A DNA stretch of 64,000 nt from contig CABXUR010000001.1 in NCBI GenBank assembly GCA_902515485.1, positions 50,330-114,329 of the forward strand, written 5' to 3'. The position numbers were made by a program, and so were the translations under genes. The first letter of the stretch is position 1. Every line of letters starts with the position of its first letter. This document shows, piece after piece, positions 45,423 to 54,745 of this stretch. Source of the stretch: an uncultured Pelagibacteraceae bacterium (lineage in GTDB: Bacteria > Pseudomonadota > Alphaproteobacteria > Pelagibacterales > Pelagibacteraceae). Under the pieces are notes generated by a model. It made no database searches. It saw only the letters and a program-made list of their open reading frames with translations, and was not told the DNA's origin.

Positions 45423-47378
45423 TTAATTATTTTCATCTACCCAAGCTTGAAACATTAATATATCCCATAATTCATATTGCCAATTCTCTTTACCATGAAT
45501 ATGTTCCTCCCATTTATCTCTAATCAATTTTGGATTAAAATAACCCTCTTGCTTTAATCTTTTTTCATTTAATAAATTTTCAGCCCAATCTTTTAGTGGT
45601 CCCCTTAGCCACTCACATAGTGGAACTCCAAAGCCCATTTTTGGCCTCTCAGTTAAATTTTTTGGAACATATTGATTTAAAATTTGCCTTAAAATCCATT
45701 TTCCAGTTCCTTGTCTTAACTTGAAAGAATGAGGAATTCTCCATACATATTCAATCAGCTTATGATCAAGAAAAGGTACTCTTGTTTCAAGTGATGATGC
45801 CATTGCTGCTCTATCGATTTTTACTAGAATATCATCAGGTAGATAAGTTATAGAGTCTAGGGCCATCATTTGCTGTTGAATGTCAAGTTTTTCAAGATTT
45901 GGTTTAAATTCTGTTAAAAAAGTACCTGGTTCTTTAATATTCATTATGACTTGTTCTGGATTTTGCCAGTGTGAGCAAAGCATATAATACAGTTGGTACA
46001 TAGTCTTAGCATTAAGTACATTAGCTCCCTTATACATCTGATCTCCAAAATTAGTATACTGTTTGAATTTTGGTATAAATTTTGATATTTTCTTCCAATT
46101 TTGAGATGATATTGACTTTGTGCCTAATGATAAAAGTTTTCTAAAAGATAATGGCATAAAACGAAATAAGTTAGAAAATCTTTTACTAATTATATACCGA
46201 TTATATCCACAAAATAATTCATCTCCTCCATCACCTGAAAGGGCAACTTTGACATGTTGTTTTGCTAATTGTGATACTAGGAAAGTTGGAACTTGAGAAG
46301 AATCTGAAAAAGGTTCGTCATAAATAGTGGATAATTTTGGTATTACTTCTAGGGCATTTTTTGGTGATACATAAAGTTCGGTATGGTCAGTACCAAGATG
46401 TTTTGCTATTTTTTTTGCGTAAATTGCCTCACTATAATCATTTTCACTAAAGCCGATTGTAAAAGTTTTAATAGGATCCTTGGATTGTAACTGCATTAAA
46501 GCTACTATTGTTGAAGAGTCTATTCCACCTGAAAGAAATGCTCCCAAAGGAACATCCGATATCATTTGTTTTTGCACAGATGACTTTAGATGTTTTTCAA
46601 GGTCTTTTTGGATATCTTTCTCATTGAGTGATAGCTGGTTATTATCACCATAAATCACATTTTCTATTAAAGACCAATAACTCTTAGATTTTGGTAAGAA
46701 ATTTTTTTTTAAATTATTTTCTTTTATTTGTAAATAATGACCAGGAGTTAATTTATATATATCTTTATAAATTGAATAAGGTGCTGGAATACAATTATGA
46801 CGCAACTGAAGAGCAATTACATTTCTATCAATTTCCCCTCTAAATTCAGGATGTGCTTTTAATGCCTTTAATTCTGATCCAAAAAGAAAAACTTTGCCAT
46901 TACCCTCACCTTGATAACCATAATAAAGTGGTTTTTCTCCAACGCGATCTCTAGCTAGTGTAAGACAATGTGATTTTTGATCCCAAAGTCCAAAAGCAAA
47001 CATTCCATCAATTTTATTTAAAGTATTTTCAACTCCCCAAAAATCAATTGCTTCTAATAGCGTTTCAGTGTCAGAGTAGCCTCTCCACTTAAGATTAGAA
47101 TTATTTTTTTCAAGTTCTGTTCTAATCTTTAGATGATTATAAATCTCTCCATTGTATGTCAAAATATACCTACCTGAATTTGATCTCATGGGTTGATTCC
47201 CTGCTTTCGACAAATCTATTATAGATAATCTTTGATGGCCTAATACAAGACCTAAATTTTCATTTGACCATGTGCCGTTATTATCTGGCCCCCTATGAGA
47301 GATGGCAGAATTCATTTTTATAATAATATTATTAAAAGTTGATGGGGATTTAGAGTAAAAACCGGTAATACCACACAT
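45423..47378 (-). CDS. Asparagine synthase-type glutamine amidotransferase
   Basis: The 651 residues combine an N-terminal class II glutaminase domain (Cys2 in MCGITGFYS, AISHRGPDNNG, YNGEIYNH) with an ATP-using synthase domain (FLSGGIDSSTIVAL, ALSGDGGDELFCGYNRY). Besides making asparagine, enzymes of this type amidate sugar carboxyl groups in O-antigen clusters. The neighbour is a UDP-glucuronate 4-epimerase, so a uronic acid amide is a reasonable product; ordinary asparagine synthesis remains possible. The C-terminal DILMFQAWVDEN is normal and the gene looks intact. Confidence 0.9.
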   Translation of the reverse strand: MCGITGFYSKSPSTFNNIIIKMNSAISHRGPDNNGTWSNENLGLVLGHQRLSIIDLSKAGNQPMRSNSGRYILTYNGEIYNHLKIRTELEKNNSNLKWRGYSDTETLLEAIDFWGVENTLNKIDGMFAFGLWDQKSHCLTLARDRVGEKPLYYGYQGEGNGKVFLFGSELKALKAHPEFRGEIDRNVIALQLRHNCIPAPYSIYKDIYKLTPGHYLQIKENNLKKNFLPKSKSYWSLIENVIYGDNNQLSLNEKDIQKDLEKHLKSSVQKQMISDVPLGAFLSGGIDSSTIVALMQLQSKDPIKTFTIGFSENDYSEAIYAKKIAKHLGTDHTELYVSPKNALEVIPKLSTIYDEPFSDSSQVPTFLVSQLAKQHVKVALSGDGGDELFCGYNRYIISKRFSNLFRFMPLSFRKLLSLGTKSISSQNWKKISKFIPKFKQYTNFGDQMYKGANVLNAKTMYQLYYMLCSHWQNPEQVIMNIKEPGTFLTEFKPNLEKLDIQQQMMALDSITYLPDDILVKIDRAAMASSLETRVPFLDHKLIEYVWRIPHSFKLRQGTGKWILRQILNQYVPKNLTERPKMGFGVPLCEWLRGPLKDWAENLLNEKRLKQEGYFNPKLIRDKWEEHIHGKENWQYELWDILMFQAWVDENN

Positions 47379-47472
47379 TTTTAATTTTTTTTAAATCCAA
47401 TAAATTGAAAAAAAGATGAACCATTTTTAAAATTGATTTTTTCAATCATTTATATCTCAACAAATTATATTT

Positions 47473-48480
47473 TTAATTACCATAGTATTCTTTATACCAA
47501 TTAACAAATTGTGATACCCCATCTATTACAGATGTTGATGGTTTATAATTAAATTTTTTGCTCAATTTTTCTGTACTTGCATTTGTATCTTTTACGTCTC
47601 CTGGCTGCAAAGGTAAAAAATTTATTATTGCTTTTTTTCCTAAAGCCTTCTCTAAAGCATTAATATAATCAATAAGATGAATTGGATTGTTATTTCCTAT
47701 ATTATAAATTTGCCATGGTGCTTTGCTTGTACCTGGATCTGGTAAATCACTATCCCATTCATCATTACTTTCAGAAGTATTATCAACAGCACTTATTACC
47801 CCTTTAACAATATCATCTATATATGTAAAATCTCTTGTATGTTTGCCATGATTAAATACATCAATAGGTTTTTCATCTAAAATATTTTTTGTAAATTTAA
47901 ATAAAGCCATATCAGGTCTTCCCCAAGGTCCATATACTGTAAAAAATCTTAGTCCAGTTGTTGGAAGTTTATAAAGATAACTATAAGTGTGAGCCATTAG
48001 CTCATTTGATTTTTTTGATGCTGCATAAACTGATAAGGGATGGTTTGCACTATGGTGCTCTGAAAATGGCATCTTCGTATTAGCCCCATATACACTAGAA
48101 GTACTAGCATAAACTAAATGTTTTACATTATAATTTCGACAATTTTCTAAAATATGAGCAAATCCGACTATATTACTGTTAATATACGAGAGAGGATTTT
48201 TTAAAGAATAACGAACACCTGCTTGAGCCGCTAAATTAACTACCACATCAGGTTTTTGTTCTTTAAAAATTTTATTTAAACTATTCTGATCACAAATATC
48301 TTTACAGTAATGCGAATAATTTGGATATTCTAACAATTTTTTTACTCTTGACTCTTTAATTTTTGGATCATAGTAGTCATTATGATTATCAATTCCTATA
48401 ATAGCATCTCCCCTTTTTAAAAGCACTAAACTTAAAGAAAAACCAATAAAACCTGCAGATCCTGTAATAATTGTTGTCAA
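47473..48480 (-). CDS. UDP-glucuronate 4-epimerase-like NAD-dependent epimerase
   Basis: This extended SDR of 335 residues matches UDP-GlcA 4-epimerases. It shows [76 protein letters not shown] and [18 protein letters not shown]. It would make UDP-galacturonate for the surface glycan. The start is TTG at 48480, since the frame upstream meets a TAG without another start. It is followed by the AsnB-type gene on the same strand. Confidence 0.92.
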   Translation of the reverse strand: MTTIITGSAGFIGFSLSLVLLKRGDAIIGIDNHNDYYDPKIKESRVKKLLEYPNYSHYCKDICDQNSLNKIFKEQKPDVVVNLAAQAGVRYSLKNPLSYINSNIVGFAHILENCRNYNVKHLVYASTSSVYGANTKMPFSEHHSANHPLSVYAASKKSNELMAHTYSYLYKLPTTGLRFFTVYGPWGRPDMALFKFTKNILDEKPIDVFNHGKHTRDFTYIDDIVKGVISAVDNTSESNDEWDSDLPDPGTSKAPWQIYNIGNNNPIHLIDYINALEKALGKKAIINFLPLQPGDVKDTNASTEKLSKKFNYKPSTSVIDGVSQFVNWYKEYYGN

Positions 48481-48535
48481 TATTTTTCTCTAATTATATT
48501 GTTAATAATTTTAAAAATAATCATTTACTTTTTAT

Positions 48536-48622
48536 TTAAGATCTTTGATCGTAAAATGCCAGAGCCATAATTTTTAAGTTATATAAACAATATTTACCTT
48601 TAATTTTTTTAAATAGATTTTT
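48536..48622 (-). pseudogene. Possible relic of a gene's 3' end between two glycan genes
   Basis: In the 155-bp gap an open frame of about 28 codons ends with MALAFYDQRS and a TAA, preceded by KGKYCLYNLKI. The last part is less AT-rich than its surroundings and reads like a protein C-terminus, but a TAA cuts it off upstream. It may be the leftover of a replaced gene, or a short peptide starting at the ATG at 48,568. I do not recognise the parent family. Confidence 0.3.
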
Positions 48623-48635
48623 TTATACAAGTAAT

Positions 48636-49763
48636 TTATTTATTTTTTATATAAATTTTGTACCATAATTTATTATAAGATTTAATCATTTTAATCATAT
48701 CAAAGTTTTCTTTTATCCTTAATTTTGCTTTTTCACATCTTTTGACCCATCTTTTTGTTCCTATTTCATTAATCGCTTTTTCAATTACTTTTGCCAATCT
48801 AATAGAGCTATTAGGTGGAACTACCCAGCCAGTTTTACCAACAATTATTGAAGAGTCACCTACATTAGTTACAATGCAAGGTGTTTCAAAAGCCATTGCC
48901 TCTGCTACAACATTGGGAAAACCTTCTCCATAACTACTACTTAATATATGTATGTCTATGCCATTCATTATTTTTGATATATCTCGATTAGACTTTAATA
49001 ATTTAACATGTTTATTTAAATTTAATTTTTTTATCTCATAAATTAATTTTTTATTTTTATAAATATTTGACCCTGTTAAAACACAATAAAAATTTATATT
49101 CTTGCATTGAATTATTTCAAGTGCTTTAAATAAGTTTAAATGATCTTTTTGTATATCATAACGAGCTACACAACCAATCAATGGTATCTGCTTTTTTATA
49201 TTTATCTTTTTTCTAAAATTTTTTTTTTTTAATTTGTTAGGTTTTAAAATTGATAGATCATAACCATTTGAAATTAATCTGAATTTTTTTTTATCATAAT
49301 TTTCTATTTCAAAAGTTTTTTTTGCTTTTTTTGACGCAATTATAATTAATTCAGGTATAAAATAAGATAATTTTGCAAGTGCTTTTAACATTAAAATAGT
49401 TGTTAGTTTTGCTTTTCCAATTTCAAGTTTTGAATAACGTATATTCCAAAAAATATTTTTTACACCAGCTAACCGTGCTGCTATGCCTCCAATTAAATCA
49501 CTTTGAACTAACCAGGTTTGTACAATATCAGGTTTTAAAGAACGAATTAATTTTATAAGATAAAAAAACTTATGAATTGAAAAAAAATTTGAATGAAGAC
49601 AATAAATTTTAATATTTAAATTTTTAATTAATGAAAAATATGTACCATCGTCAGTAAGTGAAACAACAATATGTGTGTTATTCAAGTCATATTTACAAAT
49701 TTTAAATAATGTTTGTTCTGCACCCCCTTCATTTAAACCATTAATTATATGTAAAATTTTCAT
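48636..49763 (-). CDS. Glycosyltransferase family 4
   Basis: This is a GT-B retaining glycosyltransferase of 375 residues. The N-terminus ILHIINGLNEGGAEQTLFKI is the typical GGAE entry, and the donor domain has GCVARYDIQKDHLNLFKAL and SSYGEGFPNVVAEAMAFETPC, with the E-x7-E motif. It has no signal peptide and probably works at the inner face of the membrane. Neither donor nor acceptor can be told from sequence. It lies 27 bp from the GT2 gene in the same direction. Confidence 0.88.
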   Translation of the reverse strand: MKILHIINGLNEGGAEQTLFKICKYDLNNTHIVVSLTDDGTYFSLIKNLNIKIYCLHSNFFSIHKFFYLIKLIRSLKPDIVQTWLVQSDLIGGIAARLAGVKNIFWNIRYSKLEIGKAKLTTILMLKALAKLSYFIPELIIIASKKAKKTFEIENYDKKKFRLISNGYDLSILKPNKLKKKNFRKKINIKKQIPLIGCVARYDIQKDHLNLFKALEIIQCKNINFYCVLTGSNIYKNKKLIYEIKKLNLNKHVKLLKSNRDISKIMNGIDIHILSSSYGEGFPNVVAEAMAFETPCIVTNVGDSSIIVGKTGWVVPPNSSIRLAKVIEKAINEIGTKRWVKRCEKAKLRIKENFDMIKMIKSYNKLWYKIYIKNK

Positions 49764-49790
49764 TTCAAATAATAACTTAAATACAACTAT

Positions 49791-50657
49791 TTATTTTTTA
49801 TAAAATATAGATAGCATTAAAAGATCTAAAAGACCGTAAATATAACCTATTAATAAAAATGGAAACTCTCTTAATTTTAAAAGTTTAAGTGTTTTATTGT
49901 GAAACGAGTATCGGTAAAATAGAATTGTACATTTGAGTCTATAAAATGGGGACTTAAATTTTTTACTTTCTAAACCCATTTTATAAAATTTAACTAAATA
50001 TTTTGGATAATTAACCTTAAGAGGCAATAAATTAGCTGTCATACCATCGCTAAGATATTCTTTAACTTTTACTGGCGAGCAATTAATAGGCAGACAATCT
50101 TCTTTTTCTGATATCTTAAACCAAAGATAGCTTGTGGGTATCCGTCTAATATCTTTAGGATCCTCATAAATAGCCTGAAAAATTAACTTACTTTCAACAA
50201 CTTCCTGTAAATCATCTTTAATTTTATAGTCAGATCGTAAGCTTATATAATTAACTGGAGGAATTCCATCTAGCGAAACGATACGTGAAACAGAATTTTT
50301 TAAAGTTCTAATTGGAAAAACAAAAAACTTTGTATCAGTATTCTTTTTAATTAATTCTAAAATATTTTCAATTCCTTCTTTTTCAAAAAAATCATCGGAG
50401 TCTACTATCATAATAAAATCTGCTTTTGAATTTAAAATTGATAATCTTAATGCCGAAGCTCTTCCGTTATTCTTTTGGTAATTATAATTTATTGATATTC
50501 TAGATTGATGACTTTTAACAACCTCATAAGTATTATCTATTGATCCATCATCACAAATTGAAACCATAATTTCATCAATTGATGGTATCGATTTTAACAA
50601 ACGATCTAATAGTTTCGATCTATTATAGGTTGGGATGCATATAGCTAATTTTTTCAT
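49791..50657 (-). CDS. Glycosyltransferase family 2
   Basis: This GT-A glycosyltransferase of 288 residues begins with LAICIPTYNRSKLLDRLLKSI, then SICDDGSIDNT and FIMIVDSDDFFE, the DxD-type metal site. The C-terminal 30 residues include a hydrophobic stretch (FPFLLIGYIYGLLDLLML) that may hold it on the membrane. It sits between a GT4 gene and the EpsG-like polymerase gene. The sugar it moves is unknown. Confidence 0.87.
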   Translation of the reverse strand: MKKLAICIPTYNRSKLLDRLLKSIPSIDEIMVSICDDGSIDNTYEVVKSHQSRISINYNYQKNNGRASALRLSILNSKADFIMIVDSDDFFEKEGIENILELIKKNTDTKFFVFPIRTLKNSVSRIVSLDGIPPVNYISLRSDYKIKDDLQEVVESKLIFQAIYEDPKDIRRIPTSYLWFKISEKEDCLPINCSPVKVKEYLSDGMTANLLPLKVNYPKYLVKFYKMGLESKKFKSPFYRLKCTILFYRYSFHNKTLKLLKLREFPFLLIGYIYGLLDLLMLSIFYKK

Positions 50658-50678
50658 AAATAATTAAATTTATAAAAT

Positions 50679-51641
50679 TTAGTTCAATTTTGAATTTTTA
50701 AAATTTATTTTAAATATACTTAAAAAAGCTAAAAAATAAAATGGATAAAACATCCAAGTAACTGAAAGAAACCGATCTATATAATAAAATTCTGAAAATA
50801 ACAAATAAACAAGAGAAGAATATAAAAAATGAAATTTATATAAATCTTTTAAAAATTTATTTTTGTAAATTACATTTCGACATTGAATAACTAAAAGAGA
50901 AAACAAAGGAAGGCTTGAAAATAAAATAAATCTCAATTTATCCTCTTGATTTAATTTTGAAAAAACATCTTCTGGAACAAAAAATAGATCAAGATTATAT
51001 ATAAAGTTAATGTTCATTAAATACAATGCATCATTAATACCAAATGAGTAAACTAAAAAACTTATTATAAATATTAAAATTAAAAATTTTAAAGAGAAAA
51101 ATCTTATTAAATAAAAAATTATGTAAAATAATAAAAAAATATAATGAGATAATATTGAAAATATGATGAATAAAAATGACGAAAAAGAAAATACTTTTTT
51201 GACAAGAAAAAGGCTGATAAGTAAAAATATAGTACCAGTACCTTGCTTCAATAGAAAAGACGAATAACCATCATAAAAAGGATAAAAAAGAATTACTAAA
51301 GTAAAAAGTATAAATTTCCATAAATTATAATCTTTAACAATACTTATCCCACAAGAGAAAATGATTATATAAAAAATTAATTGATATAAAATTAAAAAAA
51401 ATTCAAAACTTATCCATGAATGAATATATTTAAATATTAAATAAATTGTGGCACCATTGTAATTAATAACAGCATTACTTGTGTAATTTCTGTAATATTT
51501 TGATAAATCGCCACCATATTTTTCTTGTGTTAAAGAACAGTCTGAAAATATATCACAAAGTAAATAGTTTTTAACCAATACAAAAAATAAGAGTACAATT
51601 AATATAATAAATAAATTTAAATCTTTTTTTTTTAAAATCAT
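50679..51641 (-). CDS. EpsG-like polysaccharide polymerase (polytopic)
   Basis: This highly hydrophobic protein of 320 residues has about nine membrane helices. The stretch GYSSFLLKQGTGTIFLLISLFLV resembles the EpsG/Wzy signature in which an Arg or Lys followed by Gln begins a helix. The early loop KYGGDLSKYYRNYTSN fits the first periplasmic loop. It would polymerise repeat units outside the inner membrane. Start and stop overlap or abut the neighbouring glycosyltransferase genes (4-bp overlap with the CgeB-like gene). Confidence 0.65.
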   Translation of the reverse strand: MILKKKDLNLFIILIVLLFFVLVKNYLLCDIFSDCSLTQEKYGGDLSKYYRNYTSNAVINYNGATIYLIFKYIHSWISFEFFLILYQLIFYIIIFSCGISIVKDYNLWKFILFTLVILFYPFYDGYSSFLLKQGTGTIFLLISLFLVKKVFSFSSFLFIIFSILSHYIFLLFYIIFYLIRFFSLKFLILIFIISFLVYSFGINDALYLMNINFIYNLDLFFVPEDVFSKLNQEDKLRFILFSSLPLFSLLVIQCRNVIYKNKFLKDLYKFHFLYSSLVYLLFSEFYYIDRFLSVTWMFYPFYFLAFLSIFKINFKNSKLN

Positions 51642-52666
51642 AAGAAATTGTCTTTTATAATTTCTAACACTTCTTCCGCCCTAATATTCCAACTGTATTT
51701 CCTTTGAATTGTTTTGGCATTATACTCTCGTTTTTTTTTTGAGGAATCAAATATTGATAAACTTTTTTTTAAAACTTGATCAAAATTTGAAAGGTCATTA
51801 GAAAACTCAATGTAAGAAGAATTTGGCAATAATTTTTTTAATTCATTATTTTTTTCAGTCATTACTAAGCAGCCTGAAGCAATATTTTCAAAATAACGAG
51901 GACTTATAAGATTCAACGGAGACTTGCAATTAATATAAATTTTTGAATTCTTTTGAATTTTAGAATATTCCTTCATATTCAAAAATTTATGAGTTCTAAA
52001 AATTTTGCAAAGTATTCTTCCAACAAATGATGTTGGAATTGAATTCCAAAAAATAGACAAGTGTCTATATTCTTTTCTCTTTATCAATGGAATTTCAAAA
52101 ATTAAATAGTATAATCTTTTAAGAATTCTTTTCCTAATATCTGACTGAACTTTATTTCCTCGTATATTTTGTAATACACCACTAAAAGCTAAATCATATT
52201 TTCTTTTTTTTTTTGAAAAATAAAATAACTCATCGTCATAGGCAAACGGTAAATATTTAAATTGAGTTTTTGCTTTATCTTTCCATATTTTACAGTTTTG
52301 ATAGTGCGAAAAAACACAATCAATTTTATTTTTTTTTATCCATTTTAATTTTTTACTTAAATTAGCATATTCTTTGTTTAAAAATAAAAATTTTTTATGA
52401 GATATTTTAGATAATTCTGAATTTGGCCAAGGATCAATTTCAATTTGATTTCCATCCTCAAGCCAATGATGACCAATAAAAACAAAATCAAATGGTCCTT
52501 TAAGACTTATTATATCAAATACTGATTTTTTATAATCAAAATTTGAATAGCCAGGACCATAGAAATAAACAGATGTTATTTTGGAAAAAGTATTTAAAAA
52601 TTCTTTCTGATAATTAGCAGATTTATATCCTGCTAAATTTTTAGTTAAAAATAAAACCCGTATCAT
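51638..52666 (-). CDS. CgeB-like glycosyltransferase (GT-B fold)
   Basis: The 342 residues have no signal peptide. The C-terminal part, IYINCKSPLNLISPRYFENIASGCLVMTEKNNELKKL, fits the Glyco_trans_1_2 (CgeB/spore-type) domain, where a conserved Arg-x-Phe-Glu precedes a GA-like turn. The end RKYSWNIRAEEVLEII is typical for the group. It overlaps both neighbours by 4 bp, so EpsG-like, CgeB-like and GME-like proteins are probably translated together. Donor unknown. Confidence 0.75.
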   Translation of the reverse strand: MIRVLFLTKNLAGYKSANYQKEFLNTFSKITSVYFYGPGYSNFDYKKSVFDIISLKGPFDFVFIGHHWLEDGNQIEIDPWPNSELSKISHKKFLFLNKEYANLSKKLKWIKKNKIDCVFSHYQNCKIWKDKAKTQFKYLPFAYDDELFYFSKKKRKYDLAFSGVLQNIRGNKVQSDIRKRILKRLYYLIFEIPLIKRKEYRHLSIFWNSIPTSFVGRILCKIFRTHKFLNMKEYSKIQKNSKIYINCKSPLNLISPRYFENIASGCLVMTEKNNELKKLLPNSSYIEFSNDLSNFDQVLKKSLSIFDSSKKKREYNAKTIQRKYSWNIRAEEVLEIIKDNFL

Positions 52667-53664
52667 TGTTTTTTTTTTAATTCTAATTCACACCAATCAA
52701 AAACTTTCTTTAAACCTTTATCAATTGAAATTGTAGGAGACCATTTTAAAATATTTTTTGCTTTAGAGTTATTAGCCATTCTATCAAAATCACCTTCGGG
52801 CTTTGATTTATCAAATTTGATTGAAATATTTTTTTTTGATATAAATACTATTCTTTGTGCAATTTCAGCTATAGATGTAGAATAGTTTGGACCTAATTGT
52901 ATTACTCCATTAAATTTAGTTTTTTTATTTATTGCTTTTACAAATCCTGAGACAACATCATCAACATGGACGAAAGCCCTTTTTTGTCTACCAGATCCCC
53001 AGACAACTAATTCTTTATTTTGTGACTCTATTACTTTTCTACATAAAGCTGGGATTACCTGAGATATAGATGGATCGAGCTCAGCTGGTGATCCGTAAAC
53101 ATTATGTAACCGCAATATTTCTATATTTATTAAACCAGAATTATAAGCCAATTCAGCCTCATATTCACCCATTAACTTGCTCCATCCATAAGCGGATTCT
53201 GGTTCGGCTGGGTAAACCTCATCTTCTTTAAATGGTGGTGGATTAATCTTAGATTGTTTTGATTTAGGATAAGAGCATGCCGTTCCTGCATAAATATACT
53301 TTTTTACTTTATTTTTAATACAAGCTTTTAGAGTGTTAGTGTTAATTAAAGTGTTTGTTCTATAAAGAGAGCTCTCATTAGAAAACACATAATTAATACC
53401 TGCAACAACATCTGCTAAATGAATAACTATATCCATTTGTTTTGTTACCTGGAGACATTTTTTGTAATTTGTTAAATCTACTTGGTAAAAATTATTGTCT
53501 GGTATTATCATTGATTTCTTGTCCAATGATAAATATTCTTTTTTACCTCTCCAAAGGTTATCTGCCACAAATACGTTATAACCATTATGTACAAGTTTTT
53601 TGACAAGGTTTGATCCTATCATGCCTGCACCTCCGGTTACTAAAATTTTATATTTTTTTTTCAT
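52663..53664 (-). CDS. GDP-mannose 3,5-epimerase-like NAD-dependent epimerase
   Basis: This extended SDR of 333 residues has ILVTGGAGMIGSNLVKKLV, MDIVIHLADVVAGINYVFSN, YAGTACSYPK, PAEPESAYGWSKLMGEYEAE, LRLHNVYG and VVWGSGRQKRAFVHVDD. The PAEP-x-x-AYG-x-x-K motif and the H-N-x-YG part match plant and bacterial GDP-mannose 3,5-epimerases; the product would be GDP-L-galactose or GDP-gulose. A GDP-fucose-synthase-type or UDP-sugar epimerase cannot be ruled out. The stop overlaps the CgeB-like start. Confidence 0.78.
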   Translation of the reverse strand: MKKKYKILVTGGAGMIGSNLVKKLVHNGYNVFVADNLWRGKKEYLSLDKKSMIIPDNNFYQVDLTNYKKCLQVTKQMDIVIHLADVVAGINYVFSNESSLYRTNTLINTNTLKACIKNKVKKYIYAGTACSYPKSKQSKINPPPFKEDEVYPAEPESAYGWSKLMGEYEAELAYNSGLINIEILRLHNVYGSPAELDPSISQVIPALCRKVIESQNKELVVWGSGRQKRAFVHVDDVVSGFVKAINKKTKFNGVIQLGPNYSTSIAEIAQRIVFISKKNISIKFDKSKPEGDFDRMANNSKAKNILKWSPTISIDKGLKKVFDWCELELKKKQ

Positions 53665-53680
53665 AATTACAGATTATGCT

Positions 53681-54745
53681 TTAATCAAAAAAATTTTTTA
53701 CACCAATATTTTTTAAGACGTTTAAATAATTATTATATATTTCTTGATTTTTATTAATTGCTAATTCATTATCAACATAATAAAGAAAGTTTTTGTTATA
53801 AATTGATTTTGCATAATACAATGCTGAAGAAAATGATCCTATAATCATTTCGAGATTTTTTTGAGAGAAATAGTGTTCTGCAGTTGTTGAATTAATTGGA
53901 TGTATGTTCGAATACTCAGATAAACTGTTTACTAGTACTCTATAAAATAAGCTATCTGTTCTTGGATGAGGGAAAAATAGTATTTGTTCAGAATTGTAAG
54001 AATATTTTTTTTTTATTTTCATCAATATTTTAATATATAGATTTTTAAAATAATCATTTTCATGAGAAAACGGTGGAATACCTAAAATCATACACTTTGG
54101 CTTAAATAATAGCTTTTCTTCAAAATTATTTTTTATAAAATTTTTATATATGTCTCTATTATTTAAATAATACTCATTATTTAAAAAAGGGAGATTTAAA
54201 GTTCTTTTATAATCTTTTTTAGCTTGCGCTAATTGTAAAATCCGAATTCTAGATTTATTGATTGTAAAAAACAATTTCAATAAAAAGTTAATCAATTTCT
54301 TTTCGTTTTTTCCGTAAGGAACATACTCACCCAGACCATCTTCTAATAAGAAAATTTTAGACGATGAAAAAAAAAACATAAATAGTAAAATTGGATATTG
54401 TATTTTCCCATAAACAAACATATAAGGAATAGATAAATGTTTTTTTAATTGAAATATTTTTTTTAAAATATGAAAATAGTAAAAAAAATTAAAAAATTTT
54501 ATTCTATACTTAAATGAATTACGTTTAAGATATACTAACTCTACGTTAGCAAATTTTTCTATATATTGTTTAAATTCAAAAATTAAATTATCAGGTATAA
54601 AGTCTGAAAATATTGTTAGGTAAATTTTACTGTTTTTTTTCAATAGTTTATTTTCAAGAAAAAAAGATAAAAAGTTATATAGCTGATTAAATGATGAAAT
54701 CATCAAAATAATACCTTCTTGATTTTTTTTAATTTTAAATTGCAT
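53681..54745 (-). CDS. Sialyltransferase-like glycosyltransferase (GT52/polysialyltransferase type), copy A
   Basis: The 354 residues show the three short motifs shared by several bacterial sialyltransferase families. These are an acidic-Gly motif at Glu135-Asp136-Gly137 (FLLEDGLGEY), His260-Pro261 (FFPHPRTD), and a Ser pair at 306-307 (IIGSFSSALYYAKS). Elsewhere similarity is weak and the protein is Lys/Asn/Phe-rich. NeuB at 62,554 could supply the nonulosonic acid. It overlaps copy B by 11 bp. The family call rests on motifs, not on a database search. Confidence 0.6.
   Translation of the reverse strand: MQFKIKKNQEGIILMISSFNQLYNFLSFFLENKLLKKNSKIYLTIFSDFIPDNLIFEFKQYIEKFANVELVYLKRNSFKYRIKFFNFFYYFHILKKIFQLKKHLSIPYMFVYGKIQYPILLFMFFFSSSKIFLLEDGLGEYVPYGKNEKKLINFLLKLFFTINKSRIRILQLAQAKKDYKRTLNLPFLNNEYYLNNRDIYKNFIKNNFEEKLLFKPKCMILGIPPFSHENDYFKNLYIKILMKIKKKYSYNSEQILFFPHPRTDSLFYRVLVNSLSEYSNIHPINSTTAEHYFSQKNLEMIIGSFSSALYYAKSIYNKNFLYYVDNELAINKNQEIYNNYLNVLKNIGVKNFFD

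Noticed and set aside
47381..47449. 22-codon open frame MIEKINFKNGSSFFQFIGFKKN-like between the epimerase and asnB-type genes
   Set aside because: Short, very AT-rich, no clear ribosome-binding site; open length is not unlikely by chance.
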